64,000 nt of DNA, taken from Thraustochytrium sp. TN22 (taxonomy: Eukaryota; Sar; Bigyra; Thraustochytrida; Thraustochytriidae). The notes under the pieces were generated by a model. The model worked only from the letters and a program-made list of their open reading frames with translations. It did no database searches and had not been told where the DNA came from. The stretch spans positions 62,001-126,000 of the forward strand of contig JABLUY010000087.1 in assembly GCA_013306675.1 (NCBI GenBank). The letters run 5' to 3'. Both the position numbers and the translations under genes were made by a program. Shown in pieces: positions 21,201 through 31,500 of the stretch (position 1 is its first letter; every line of letters begins with the position of its first letter).

Positions 21201-21301
21201 AGCTTGGCGCCGAGCACGGCTTGCGCGGCGTCGCTGCCGCTAGCGCCGGCCGGCGCGCCGCGCCAGCCGCGCGGCGCCAGCAGCACGCGCGCGCGCTCCA
21301 T
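18260..21301 (-). CDS. FERM-like protein with Sfi1-type centrin-binding repeats
   Basis: Single-exon gene for 1013 residues. Residues about 45-400 resemble a FERM domain: a helical middle lobe ('FREALFRLQQAHYCAEDVV', 'LALSYLGAKGD') and a PH-like last lobe ('RWAAISHAGLHVRA', 'VLALALGDGRVLHL'), split by an acidic Ala-rich loop. Residues about 430-930 are repeats with an aromatic-Trp-basic core. Four strong units read G-L/F-x-x-W-K-R/Q-F/Y-x-M-x-R ('GFARWKRFVMIR', 'GLEAWKRFIMTR') about 69 residues apart, with weaker 'AFxxWR' units between them. This pattern is that of Sfi1-like centrin-binding helices at centrosomes and basal bodies. The tail is basic, with a 'DLRLRLARCQQSIAKLERD' coiled-coil-like end. 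The gene diverges from CATSPERB with only 257 bases between starts. The FERM assignment is less sure than the repeats. Confidence 0.65.
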   Translation of the reverse strand: MERARVLLAPRGWRGAPAGASGSDAAQAVLGAKLRWGDVHEVEVEVDEEAREVRVQDVVEAVAAFVYGAQFDSEAVLRAGVYRERDGVLHLLPLDARMSDCVRALCIGAQLVFREHGFARPLAPTWTAKPQAAEAELGFREALFRLQQAHYCAEDVVRAGELLALSYLGAKGDADLAAPAEAATALCAWAASFRPEALCGHVGRPAVISQAIGSYGETLRRQLPVEERRALFVTTARRSFEALWGADFFLADRLHVSGGPPRRRHRRAKTLDARSTVSDATGMGMGTAAAAAAAVTSTSVHAAPPARLHDEEDNDDEEEPAEPAAPIPVRWAAISHAGLHVRAAHGQRFRFPLAALQGWTSSPDGAVLALALGDGRVLHLAGMPDRAAESAATLCGLYASMHDAHAIATGGSRRLFKLLRATPLSSVYRADVRVHCALLDDAERSAARRSIPTAAPTVGAGTSTSASTRWAAILVRAALRSAARRDLREAWKRWRAPPQPQRRGEVLAAVRASFAQRDVARFAQGAVGLSLVAHKWGWRTLARAWGRWTASTQASRREDEAASKRLSVRAVWARWRAEALAGRRRYRSLAVAWDRWTFNARLLRQLRLLSLGYAGCRARAAFAQWRESVAVEPSLVSEAAAVMLESAVQRAWERVGMQRGLNRWKQFIMVRMLRHGSALAALESFASAYSLRRAWARFKAAFAASNAAILSRLVQRAVTQVRLRDGFARWKRFVMIRDAEQTYAVQTFAEILGSYAAGAQQHAVSDAFAKWRRYAGLAAFQAAVTTHVRRLGLRCGLEAWKRFIMTRHVECSYALTLLTEALEACVHRTASVALQRSFAVWRDAARAGALGDALRTAHDRLLLRRGLGAWKRYDMLRSVEQSWALDRLADCYRAHAQATRLRDAFHRWQNAPTAGDDLHSETKDAENHDLQQSRPPLRQRRHDHKELNKTKAKAPRVKTRQEREQHAWDLRLRLARCQQSIAKLERDCQRDLSAARHALLESSSHKRVAPSSS

Positions 21302-21558
21302 CGCGCGCCGCCAGGGGCTCTGCTCTGCCGCGCGCGCGTGCAGGCCGCCTCCGGGTTGATTAAGTAAGTCATCTTTGGTCAGTCACTTCACTGGCAGCCA
21401 GCCTGACATGTGAGTTCGAGTCCGAGCGCGGCACTCGGTCGTAACGGTCACGGCGCAGCAGAATCAGCGAGCCCACCGTTCTGGCGCAAGCTGAGCAAGG
21501 CTCGCGCGGGCAAGGCAAACCCACCCACCCGAGCGCGCGGCGCGCAGGCTCGGCCCGC
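21302..21558. promoter_or_regulatory. Divergent promoter shared by the FERM/Sfi1-like gene and CATSPERB
   Basis: The two start codons face away from each other across 257 bases, so both genes must be driven from this interval or from inside each other. I see no TATA box and no clear RFX X-box. Confidence 0.55.
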
Positions 21559-24500
21559 ATGGCGCGCGCGTCGGGGCTGGTGCTGGCCGTGGCGGTCGTG
21601 GCGGCCTGCCTCGGCCTGGAGAGGGCCGATGCGGCGCGCGTGGCGAACGTGCTGCTGACGCCAACGTCGAGGTCAAGGTCGCAGCTGTACCGGGACGAGG
21701 ACGTCCTGGTGACGGTGGACCTGGACGTGGAGGAAGATGGGCTGACCGCCGAGGAGACGCTCGCGCTGCACGGCGACCTGTGGGCCGCGCTGCTGGTGAA
21801 CGGGACGCAGGTGGCCGAGGCTGACGCGGGCGACGCCCTCTCGCACGCCTTCGCAACGTCCGGCGAGCAGGACGTCACCGTGCAGGTGTGGCGGTCGCGG
21901 GACAGCCCGGTGCTAGAGGACTCCTGGTCAAGCGTCGTACGCATCGAGCCCGCGCCCAGCACGTGCGCGGAGTTCTACGTGACGTCCGGCGATGTTCTGG
22001 AGCCGGAGGGTACGACAGAGCTGCGCTTCGCCGCGCGATGGGTTCGCACGTCGGGCGAGGTGACCTGGGCCGACCTCAGCGACGAGGGCCTCACGCAGGA
22101 ACTGATTGCTCTTGGCGAGCGACCACGCGTGAGCATCCTGGGCGCCAAGGACCTGAGCGTCGTCGTGGTGCACGAGTTTCCCACGAACAACGTCACCTTT
22201 GGCGCCTCAGACGCATGCGGCGACGACTGGGACTCTGCCAGCTGCGTACGTGCGCGCCCCGCCACCGACGACTGGACCGTCGTCCTGGCAGGCCGCAGCT
22301 GGATCGGCCTCACCTGGCTCCTCGTGGAGCCCTCGCTGTCGACCTCGTACTTTGGGGAATGTGGCCTGCGTACCACGCCGCTCACCGTTTCTGTGAACCC
22401 CATCGCGCCCACCTTTGCCCCCGCCTGGCTCACAAAAGCCGCCATGGCACCTGCAATTGCGCCGCGCGGCATCCCTGAACGGATCGCCTACACGGTCACA
22501 TGCAAGTGCTTGCCCAACCTCGGCGCGGCGCTCGTGCTGGGCGAGACGCCGCGCCTCCTCGTCACGCACGACGGCTTCCAGTCGTACCGTGTGTTCTCGC
22601 TCGAGGACGACGTCACGCTGGACGGCGGGTCCGCCGGCTTGTGCGAGACCCTCAACTGCTCCCTCAGCAACATCGTGGGCATGACCTTTGTTGACCCTGA
22701 AGGCATCGTCATCGCTTCGCGCGACGGCATCTACGTCATTGACCTGCACGTGGATGCTGGTGCAACGGCCCTGACGCTCGCACAGGAGGAATGGACTCTC
22801 CTGGCGTGCTCGCACTGCTTCGGCGAGTCCGGCTCGGGGTCGGCCGCGGCGCTGAGCGAGACGCTCAACCGCCGGGGCGCCTTCTTGCAGCGCGACCGGC
22901 AGATTCTCCGCCTACACGCGAGCGAGGACGAAAGTGGGGTCCGCGTCTTTGGTCTGCAGGATCTCAGCGACGCGGTGAGGCCCTTCAACTCGCGGACGCC
23001 GCACAGGCTCATGGGCGTCGTCATGGAGCCCATGGGCCGTGGCGTCGTCATGCTCTTTGCCTCGAGCGACCCAGAGCGACCCGTTTACTTTGTGGGCCAC
23101 TCCAACCTCACTGCGGACGAGGGCGTCGAGGCCGAGCTCGTGCACATTTTCCCAGAGAGCGTCTCCCTCTTGGGGCTGTGCGCGCACGCCACCGGCCTGG
23201 CGGTCTTTGCGTTCGGTGACGGGCTGTGGGCCAGCTTTGACGGCGGCGAGCACTTTGAGCTCCTCCTCGCCTTGCACGAGTCCGAGACGATTCAGGAGTG
23301 CCCACTCTCCTCTGGAACAAAGAGCCTCTACACGGTGCGCACCTCCGAGGGCCGCGTCTTCATGGGCAAGTTGCACGCCAAGGGCCTGGTCCGGTTGCAC
23401 GAGAACTTGGGCGCGGACAAGCGTGTGCTGCTGGATTCGGAGAGCGCAATCTATTGGATTTACTGGTCTCCGGCCGGTCGGATCGAGCGAGGCCCGCTCC
23501 CGCTCGACGCCCTCTCCGTGCCGGCTGTGGAGCAGCCCGCAACGAGCGTGCACTGGGCCTTGTCCACAGCGCGCGGCTCACGCATCGCAGTGGCATGCGT
23601 GAACGCGCTCTCGGGCCTCTTTGAGACGGCGTGCTTTGGGCCGCAGCACGAGGGTATGAGCTTGGCACCCTTGCAGGCAATCATCTACGACGTAGACATG
23701 AGCACAGGACGCGCGTACGCGCAGGCCACCTCGGACCTCGCGTACGCGCCCGGAGGCGCCTCCATGCCGTGCGGCCTGCTTCTATCGACTGACGTGCCGC
23801 TTGCCGAGGTCTGCGACGAGGAGGGCCGCGCCATCAGCCTCGCCATTCAAGTGGACGACGACGCGGCGAGCGGCGCCGCCGACACGTGCGCCGCCGAGCT
23901 CACGGCAGGCGCCAGCGTCCTGCTCTCTGCGCGCCAGGGAAGCGTCTCGCTGCTGATTCTCGAGGCCGCGACCTCCTCCACGCCCGGCTCTGCGGTGTGC
24001 GCCTTTGGCGCCTTCCCGCACGAGGCCATGAGCTTGGCCATTAGCAGCGGCCAATGGTCCGCGATCCAGGGTGCGGACCTGCAGCTGAGCTTCCCAGAGT
24101 GCGAGACGAAGGACTTCAACATCAACCCCGATGTCCTGAGCCCGGTGGTCTACGTGCTGGACAAGTACGATGTCTTCTTGTGGCGGGGCCTCATCACCGA
24201 CACGAGAGCGAGCAGGAACCGTGAGCTAGAGGAGAGCTTCGCCGAGGAGAACCTTGTCTGGGTGCCGGCGGCCGAGGACAGTCTGCTGCGCTTCATGCAC
24301 AGCGACCAGGGCCTTACGCAGCTGCAAGTACACTACTCGACAAACACGTCGCTGCCGGACTCGGGATGGTCAGCCAAGGTGGAGCGCGCCGGCTTCGTTA
24401 CATATCAGGTGGTCAAGCCCCTGCACCCGCCGCCCGTGCGCTTCGTGCGAAACACGCGCTCCATGATCGTTCCCATCGAGCCCGCCAACGCCGCGCGCCA

Positions 24501-25362
24501 AGGTCTCACGACGATTCTGGTCGCAGGCGACCGCGTTGGCCTGCGCTGCGCGCCGAACGACCACGAGGCCGTCCTGCGGCTCTCCGTCACGTGCCCGGAA
24601 AACAAGGCGCTCGTCTACGTTCCGCGATCCGGCGCGGTCAACGTGACACTTCCGGTCAACTACCGCCCGCCGTCGGAGCGCGGCAAGGGTGTGCCACTCA
24701 CGCCAAATGTGTACAACAGCGACCCGGCGCAGCGCCTGTACATGGATTGGTACCAAGTCTCCCGGGACTCGGCGTCCTTCAAGCAGTGTGCCGGCGCCAC
24801 CTCCCATGCAATGTGTAATTGCTCCGAGTACGCTGACCTGGAGGTCACGGAGCGCGGCATCGACGTGTCCGACTGCATCCAAGTCGCCGAGAAGGTGCTG
24901 TACTCTGAGTACTTTGTGCCCACCTTTGTGCTGCGCACCAGTGCGTCCGAGACGCAAGCGCTCAACTCCACCTACGTTATCCGCGACTTGAACGGCCGCA
25001 TTGACTTTTGCACCAACGCCTCGGGCTACGATACGGTCGACTGTGGCGAGACTGCTGCCATCGAGGCCTTTGGCCTCAGTCCCGGGCTGCACGACGCCAT
25101 CCTCTTTGTCGGCGAGGGCCTCTATCACTTTGAGGTCACGCTTCAAGATCCCATCAGCCTGTGCGACCTCAAGACGTACATTCTACTCTACGTCATGGAG
25201 CCGCCGCTCACCCCGCGCATGGAGTCGATTACCATCGCAGTCACCATGGTGGTCCTGCTCACGCTTGGTCTCTGCACATACTTTGTCTACTCGTTCGTGA
25301 GTCGGGAAGACGACCAACACTCGCAGCAGACGCAGCACGCTGGCTCGGTGCATGGAGCCTGA
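21559..25362 (+). CDS. CATSPERB: CatSper channel auxiliary subunit beta
   Basis: A 1267-residue type I membrane protein. A signal peptide (residues 1-25, 'LVLAVAVVAACLGLERADA') leads a large Cys-containing ectodomain. Its middle part looks like a beta-propeller, with repeated 'GVVMLFASSD', 'GLAVFAFGDGLWASFDGGE'-type blades. The C-terminal ectodomain carries the subunit-beta signature: 'NYRPPS' near residue 1034, then 'PLTPNVYNSDP', 'FKQCAG' and 'CNCSEYADL', and later 'CDLKTYILLYV'. One transmembrane helix (about 1222-1245) and a short cytoplasmic tail follow. The animal protein is of similar plan and somewhat shorter. In animals it is part of the pillar over the sperm flagellar calcium channel. 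Here it implies a CatSper channel in a flagellate cell stage; pore subunits are not in this window. The start is the first ATG and gives the signal peptide directly. Confidence 0.85.
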   Translation: MARASGLVLAVAVVAACLGLERADAARVANVLLTPTSRSRSQLYRDEDVLVTVDLDVEEDGLTAEETLALHGDLWAALLVNGTQVAEADAGDALSHAFATSGEQDVTVQVWRSRDSPVLEDSWSSVVRIEPAPSTCAEFYVTSGDVLEPEGTTELRFAARWVRTSGEVTWADLSDEGLTQELIALGERPRVSILGAKDLSVVVVHEFPTNNVTFGASDACGDDWDSASCVRARPATDDWTVVLAGRSWIGLTWLLVEPSLSTSYFGECGLRTTPLTVSVNPIAPTFAPAWLTKAAMAPAIAPRGIPERIAYTVTCKCLPNLGAALVLGETPRLLVTHDGFQSYRVFSLEDDVTLDGGSAGLCETLNCSLSNIVGMTFVDPEGIVIASRDGIYVIDLHVDAGATALTLAQEEWTLLACSHCFGESGSGSAAALSETLNRRGAFLQRDRQILRLHASEDESGVRVFGLQDLSDAVRPFNSRTPHRLMGVVMEPMGRGVVMLFASSDPERPVYFVGHSNLTADEGVEAELVHIFPESVSLLGLCAHATGLAVFAFGDGLWASFDGGEHFELLLALHESETIQECPLSSGTKSLYTVRTSEGRVFMGKLHAKGLVRLHENLGADKRVLLDSESAIYWIYWSPAGRIERGPLPLDALSVPAVEQPATSVHWALSTARGSRIAVACVNALSGLFETACFGPQHEGMSLAPLQAIIYDVDMSTGRAYAQATSDLAYAPGGASMPCGLLLSTDVPLAEVCDEEGRAISLAIQVDDDAASGAADTCAAELTAGASVLLSARQGSVSLLILEAATSSTPGSAVCAFGAFPHEAMSLAISSGQWSAIQGADLQLSFPECETKDFNINPDVLSPVVYVLDKYDVFLWRGLITDTRASRNRELEESFAEENLVWVPAAEDSLLRFMHSDQGLTQLQVHYSTNTSLPDSGWSAKVERAGFVTYQVVKPLHPPPVRFVRNTRSMIVPIEPANAARQGLTTILVAGDRVGLRCAPNDHEAVLRLSVTCPENKALVYVPRSGAVNVTLPVNYRPPSERGKGVPLTPNVYNSDPAQRLYMDWYQVSRDSASFKQCAGATSHAMCNCSEYADLEVTERGIDVSDCIQVAEKVLYSEYFVPTFVLRTSASETQALNSTYVIRDLNGRIDFCTNASGYDTVDCGETAAIEAFGLSPGLHDAILFVGEGLYHFEVTLQDPISLCDLKTYILLYVMEPPLTPRMESITIAVTMVVLLTLGLCTYFVYSFVSREDDQHSQQTQHAGSVHGA

Positions 25363-25581
25363 GAGAATCCTGAGAAAGGGCGAAGAGGAGAGGGCACAAA
25401 CAAAGCTCTCAGCTGAGATCTGAGTTGAGCAGCAGCAACAAAACAACACATGATGAATGACCTCTGAATAAAAAAAAAGAAAAAGAAAAGAAGAGAACAG
25501 GTCCTGGACACAACATCGTACACGAGCCCAGCTAGCTAGTAGAGCTCGGCCATCTCCCAGGCTGCGCATTGTATCAACTCA
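25363..25581. terminator. Convergent 3' ends with AATAAA
   Basis: A 219-base gap between the stops of CATSPERB (+) and the PqiA-like gene (-). AATAAA followed by an A-rich tract lies at 25467-25472, about 105 bases after the CATSPERB stop, and is a likely poly(A) signal. Confidence 0.5.
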
Positions 25582-28500
25582 TTAGACGTCCATGCTATCA
25601 TGGTCGTCTTCGTCGGCACCGTCCGTGCCCGGCCTTCCAGAGGCCAGCGCCGCGGCCGCAGCCGGGGCCGGGGCGGTCCGCCTCGAGAATGGGTTGAACG
25701 AGGGGCGGCTGGATGGAAAGTGGCGAAGCGGGCTCCGTGACGGACCGTCGTTCGCGGGGCCACTTGCTGCGCCCGACGCTGCGGTGGTGGCAGTGGTACC
25801 GCGCTTGCCGAAAATGGAGTTGAACGTAGAGCGGGTCGTGCCCGCCTGACTCTCCGTTGCACCGTCCGTCACAGGAGAGGTGGCCCTGCTGAAGAAGGGA
25901 TTGAAGGAGGAGCGAGAAGCGGTGCCGTCCTGATCGCCATCGTCGTCGTCAAAGGGGTCCATCGCCATCGTGCCGAGGATCTCCTGCAGGTTGACGCGCG
26001 CCACGGGCAGCGTGGCAAACTTGAGGAGGCGCGCCTTGGGCGAGCGGCGCGCGGACTCCGGTACCTCGTGCGGGCAGGACACCGCGCGTCGCTTGTGCAC
26101 GGCGTAGCGGTCGTCGATGACGGCGCCGAGCAGGCGGAACATGAGCAGCGTGGCAAAAGTGAGCATAAAGGCGCCCGAGATGAGGATGACCGCCTGCTTG
26201 TCGAGGCTGGCGTCGACGTCGAAGCACTTGGCGTCCTGGCCAGAGACCGAGGCGCGGTTCGTGAGAAAGTACTCGATGTTAGCGCACAGGTTGCCGGTGG
26301 CGCTGTTGACGATAAATTGCGCGAGGTCCGAGATCTGAAAGATGGCGGCGAGGACGCTGGCGAGGAAGACCATGAGCGCCTCCCAGGCCGCGAGGACCTC
26401 AGCGAAGAAGAAGAGGCGCTCTTGCTCGCGCAGGCGCAGCGGCGCGAGCCAGAGCACACCGAAGAGCACGGAGAGCGCGAGCGGGACCAGGAGCGCGAAC
26501 ATGAGGTAGATGAACTGGAGGAAGAAGATGCCAAAGCGCGTGCCGGCCTCGTCCGGCGTGCCGTCCACGATGGAGGTGGCAATGGTGATGACCGTGAAGG
26601 TGGCCGAGTCGAGGTCCCCGTCGAAGGCGCCGAGCATGATGCCGGCGATGCCGCGAAAGTCAAAGTGCAGCAGCGGCACGACGGAACCGACGAGAATCAG
26701 GAAAAAGGACAGCGCGAGCATGAAGACGACAATGACCTTGATGCCCGGGCCAAAACCGTAGATGCGGCCGCGCACGTCGGGCGCGGCGAAACGGTGGCGG
26801 TGCGCCGCGAGGCGCGGCGTGTTGGACTCCGGCACGAAGACGCCGTCGATCTTGTCGCGCAGGTCCTGGTCGGCGCGCATGACGCGGCGGTTCCAGATGA
26901 TCATGAGATGGTTGACGAAGAGCGAGCCGAGCACACCAATGACAAAGCCGTAAATGCCCCAACCCGGGATGACCACCACGTCGATGACGAGAGCGTCCTC
27001 CGGAAAGATGTCGTCGAAGCCGTTGAGGAAGGACGACGACACGTAGAAGCGAAAGCCAATGGCCAGCATGATGAGCACGTAGACGTCGATGAGCGACCAC
27101 TTGCCGAGCGTGTCGAGAACCTCCATGATGCGCTCGCGCCGGTGCCCGTTCATGACCGTAGTGGGCGCCGCCCAGCACACCAGCAGCAGCATGTTCTTCA
27201 GGTACGGCCAGCCGCCCGAGAGTACGGCAATGATAATGGCCAGCACGTACGAGCCGGAGCTCCACATGTCGTCGATGGAGGACTCGAGCGTGAATGACAA
27301 CAGCTCGAGCGACCGGGTCGTGTCGCCGAGCAGCTCCATGTGCAACTCCACATAGGCGCCGACCGAGAAGAAGTTGGCCGAGACAAAGAAGGCGATGTTG
27401 ACCATAATCCAGACCGGCACCAGGTAGCGCACGGTGGCCGGAACGAGCGGGTGCGTGAAGCAGGAGCGCATGCGGCGGTCGGCGTAGAGCAGCTCGTCGC
27501 GCGCCGCCTGGCCCTTCTTCATGGCGTGCTCCAACAGAGCTTCCTTGAGAATGGCGTCACGGCGGCGGACGTGCAGCGGCACGAGGCAGGCCACGCCAGC
27601 GATGCCGGCAAAGGCGATACTGAGCGCGGCAACGCCCATGGAGGCGGCCACCTTGGTCTCCTCGACCTCGATCGGGTCGATCGCAGACTCCAGCGAGAGG
27701 CAGTTCTCCGTGGCGCTGTCCAGCTGGTCCGAGAGGAGCTCGTGGAAGTCGTCCGAGACCAGGTAGAGCTCCAGCACATTGAAGATGGCCTCGATGCCCT
27801 CGGACAGCTTCGCGTTGAGCGCGTCGCTCTCCTCGGTCGTTCCCTCCTGCAGGTAGGTGAGCTGCGGCGAGTTGCACGTACCGATGCAGCGCAAGGTGGC
27901 GCGCACATCGCCAAAGTCCCAGTCCAGACCCTTGATGGCCAGGCCGCCGTCAGAGTCAAAGGCCTCCAGCGCGCACGGGAAGCGCGTGATGTCAAAGATG
28001 TCGATGAGCCGCAGCGACATGAGCTTCGTCATGTCAATCTTGGTGACAAGGTCCGAGACGAGCTCAATGTAGGAGAAGTGAATCTCCAGCGTCAGCTCGT
28101 CCTGCACGCGGATCAAATCGCCGTTCTCGTCCGGCGCCATGTCGGGCCGGACCAGAAACAGGCCGTCCACCTCGAGACTGAGGTCAAAGTACACGGAGAC
28201 CTCACTTTCGCCGGCGCCAATGCCCAGCACAGACCTCGTCGTATACTGCTGCGTATCCCCCGGGTACGCGTCCGCGACGGGCCGCCAGTCGAGGATGGTG
28301 ATCTTGTCAATCGTGTCGAGGTTCTCGAAACGGATGTTGGTCACGTTGAACTGCAGTTCGCCGTAGGACTCGTTGTTGTAGCTGAGCGGCACGTACTCAA
28401 ACGGGAGCGAGAAGCCTTCGAACTGCGTCGCGACCGCGGCCGCAATGTAGCCGTTCAGGTAAAACGGGCTCGTCGGCGACAGCAGCTGCGTCTCCACGAA

Positions 28501-31500
28501 CTCGTAAAAGTCCATTGCCAGCTCTGAAGTGTGAAAGTCGAAGTAGACGTCCTCCCCCTCAAGCCACTCCGGGACTTCCTGCACCTTGCACAGGCGGCCG
28601 TCCTGCACGCCCGAGAGCAGGTCCTTGGCGAACTCGTCCACGAGCGGCTGGAGCGCCTGCTGCGAGATATCACTCATCTCGCCCTTGAAGGTCTCGGCCA
28701 GCACGTCCATGGCCGCGCCAATGAACTCGGCAAACTCGGCGGTGTAGAGCTGCGCGTCCGTGCCGGCGCCCGGGTACATGGTGAAGCTGTTGAGCTCGTC
28801 AAAGGTGAACTGAAAGCCCGGCACGCCGATGCCGTTCTCGATGATGGTGAGCAGCATGCACGAGTAGCGGTCTTCGCGAAGCAGGAGCTGAACGAATTCC
28901 TCGCCCGTGGTGTTGCTCTTCCCGATTTCCAGCATGTCGCGCAACTCGAGTCCGATCAGGGCATTCAGGTCGACCGCCAGGTAGGTGACGACGTCGAGGC
29001 GAAGGTTGTCAAAGGCGAACTCCAGCACAACCTTCTCCTCAATGATCTCGTCGGCCGCGCCGCCAATAAAGACCGCGCTCGACTCAATCGTGAACTCGAT
29101 CGTCGCGTTGACCGGGAAGTCAAAGACCAGCTCGTTCGCCGTGGTGAACTGCGAGTCGCCGTCGTACGCCTTGAGCAGACGGAAGGTGGCCTCATCGATC
29201 CGGTTGAGCGTGACGAAGCCCGGGATCACGCGAAGGCCGTCCACGAGCTCCGTCAGGTCCAGGTACGCCTCGGGGAACATGACGGAGGCGTCAAAGTAAA
29301 TGTCGACGGTGTTGTCCTCGTTGAGACGGAGGAAGTCCGCGAAAAAGGACATGTTGGCCAGCGTCTCGATGCCGGCCTCCAGGTTGTCCGAGTTGAGCAG
29401 GTCGCGCAGCTCCTGCACGAGCTCGTTGTTCTGCACGTCGAAGAGCTCCACGGCGGTGAGCGTGGCGATCTGGCGGATCGGGTCCTCCCACTCCGAGCTG
29501 TTGTAGAGCATCTGAGCGCCCGGCTGCTCTGGATCCTGGTCGTACGGCCAGTACCGCACGAGGGGCTGGTCCTCGATGAGCTCCGTCAGGTTGGCCGTCA
29601 GCCACCACCACGTGTTGCCCACAAGGGAGTTAAAGGTGTCACTCGCCACCTCGTAGTTGTACTCGCGGCAGCCCTCAATGGGAATAATGTTGTTGAAGGC
29701 GGACTTTTCCACCACCAGGACGATCTCGTCCGCGAGCCGCTGGAAGAGGTACTGGATCTGCGCCGTGGTGATGACGTGCACAGAGGACTGCGTCAGCGCG
29801 TACGAGAGCGCGCTCAGCGAGCGGCCCAGCCGGGTGTCCGAGTAAGGGGAAACGGCGGCAATGGACGTGAAGAAGCGCGTCGTGTCGATCGTGAGGTCCG
29901 TAAGAGCGTAGTTGGCGCGCATATCCCGCTCACGGTTGCCCAGCGTTGCCAGCCAGCACGTGGGGTAGTAGAGGTCCTCGATGGTGAGCCCGTAAAAGAG
30001 GTTCTCGTCCAGCTGGAAGTAGACATCCGCGGACACCTCGAAGTCAAACTCAAAGGTGAACCTGACGCGGTCGTCCGCCAGCACGCCATTGGCGCAGTTG
30101 CTGTTGCGACAGGCGCTGGCGCCCACTTCGAACTGCAGCGTGACGGGACCGCGCGTCGTGAGCTGGTCAGAGTCGCCAATGTAGAGGTCGCCGTTGCCGA
30201 TGCTCGCCTGGATGAGCTCGGTCTCCTGGTTCTTGGGCGAAAAGACCAAGCGGTGGATCGAGTTCAAGTTGTACACCTTGAGCGCGCTGACAAAGATCTC
30301 ACTGGTGCCGCCCGTGAGATCCGCCGCGGTGTACGTGAGCAGGCGCGAAGGGTCCGTGGGCGAGCGGAACTCCTCCTGGCGCCAGAGCTCCCACAGAAAG
30401 CCGTCCGGCTGCGCGGCGATCAGCTCCAGGTCGTTGGAGGGGCTAATGGTTGCCGTGATGCTGTCCGCGTACTCGATCATGTAGTAGTAGATGATGGCGT
30501 TGATGTCGACGCTGCTCTCCTTGACGATCTCGCCGCCCACCGCCTTGTTGAGCACGTCGTTGACCATCTGCGCCGCGAAATTGTCGTTCAGGTCCAGCGT
30601 GTAGCGGTAGTTGGGCGGCGTGTACTCCCAGCACTCCGTCGGGAGTTCCACCAGGTACTCTTGCAGAAAGCTGTTGAGCTCCACGCGCAAGAGGTTGTCC
30701 GAGATGGCCGGCATCTGCTGGCTGAGCATGCCTTTAAAGACCCTGGCGCCCACCTCAACGAGGTTGGTGATGGCGTGCTCCAGGCCGGCGTCGAAGCTGC
30801 CCACGGACGGCTCGCTAATCTCGCCCACCGAGACCTGGAAGAGCCCAAAGTGGTGGTGCTTGACGGCGATCAGCGCGCAATCCACCGCGTCAATGAACCT
30901 GCCGCTGGGCGTGTCCACGAAATGACCCACACGCTTGTCGTTGAGCTTGTCCAGCTCCAGGAGCAGGATCGAGTAGGCATCCAGGAAGATGTCATTCAGG
31001 TAGACGCTGGTCTGGAAGCCAAAGGTCATCTCCGTGATGTCGCCCACCTCGGTCATCCACTCGCCGGGCCGCACTTGCAGCGTCCAGCCCGCGTCCACGC
31101 GCAGGCGCTCGATGTTGAAGTTGTTGCGCATCGTGTGCGACTTGGCGGTGTCATTCACGTAGTTGTTCATCACCTCAAAGTTCTTCGTGAACGTGTTGAG
31201 ACCGACGAAGTGGTAGTTGACCAACGTCAGGTTGAAGATCATGGCTGCCATGACGATCTCCTGGTTGAAAGCCGACGCGGGAAAGGACAAGTAGGGCAAC
31301 GGCTGTGTCGGGTCCTCCACGGTAAAGTCGCCGCCCCTGTTCTCCAGCAGCAGGTCCACGAGCTCGTTGATGACCAGAACGCCGTCATAGCCGTCCGAGT
31401 CCGAAGTGTCACCCAGGATGCCGTTGAGGCCGTTCGCCGCATACACGAAGAAGTCGTTGTCGTAAAAGTCAAACACACCCTCCATCTCTGCGGCCGAGTA

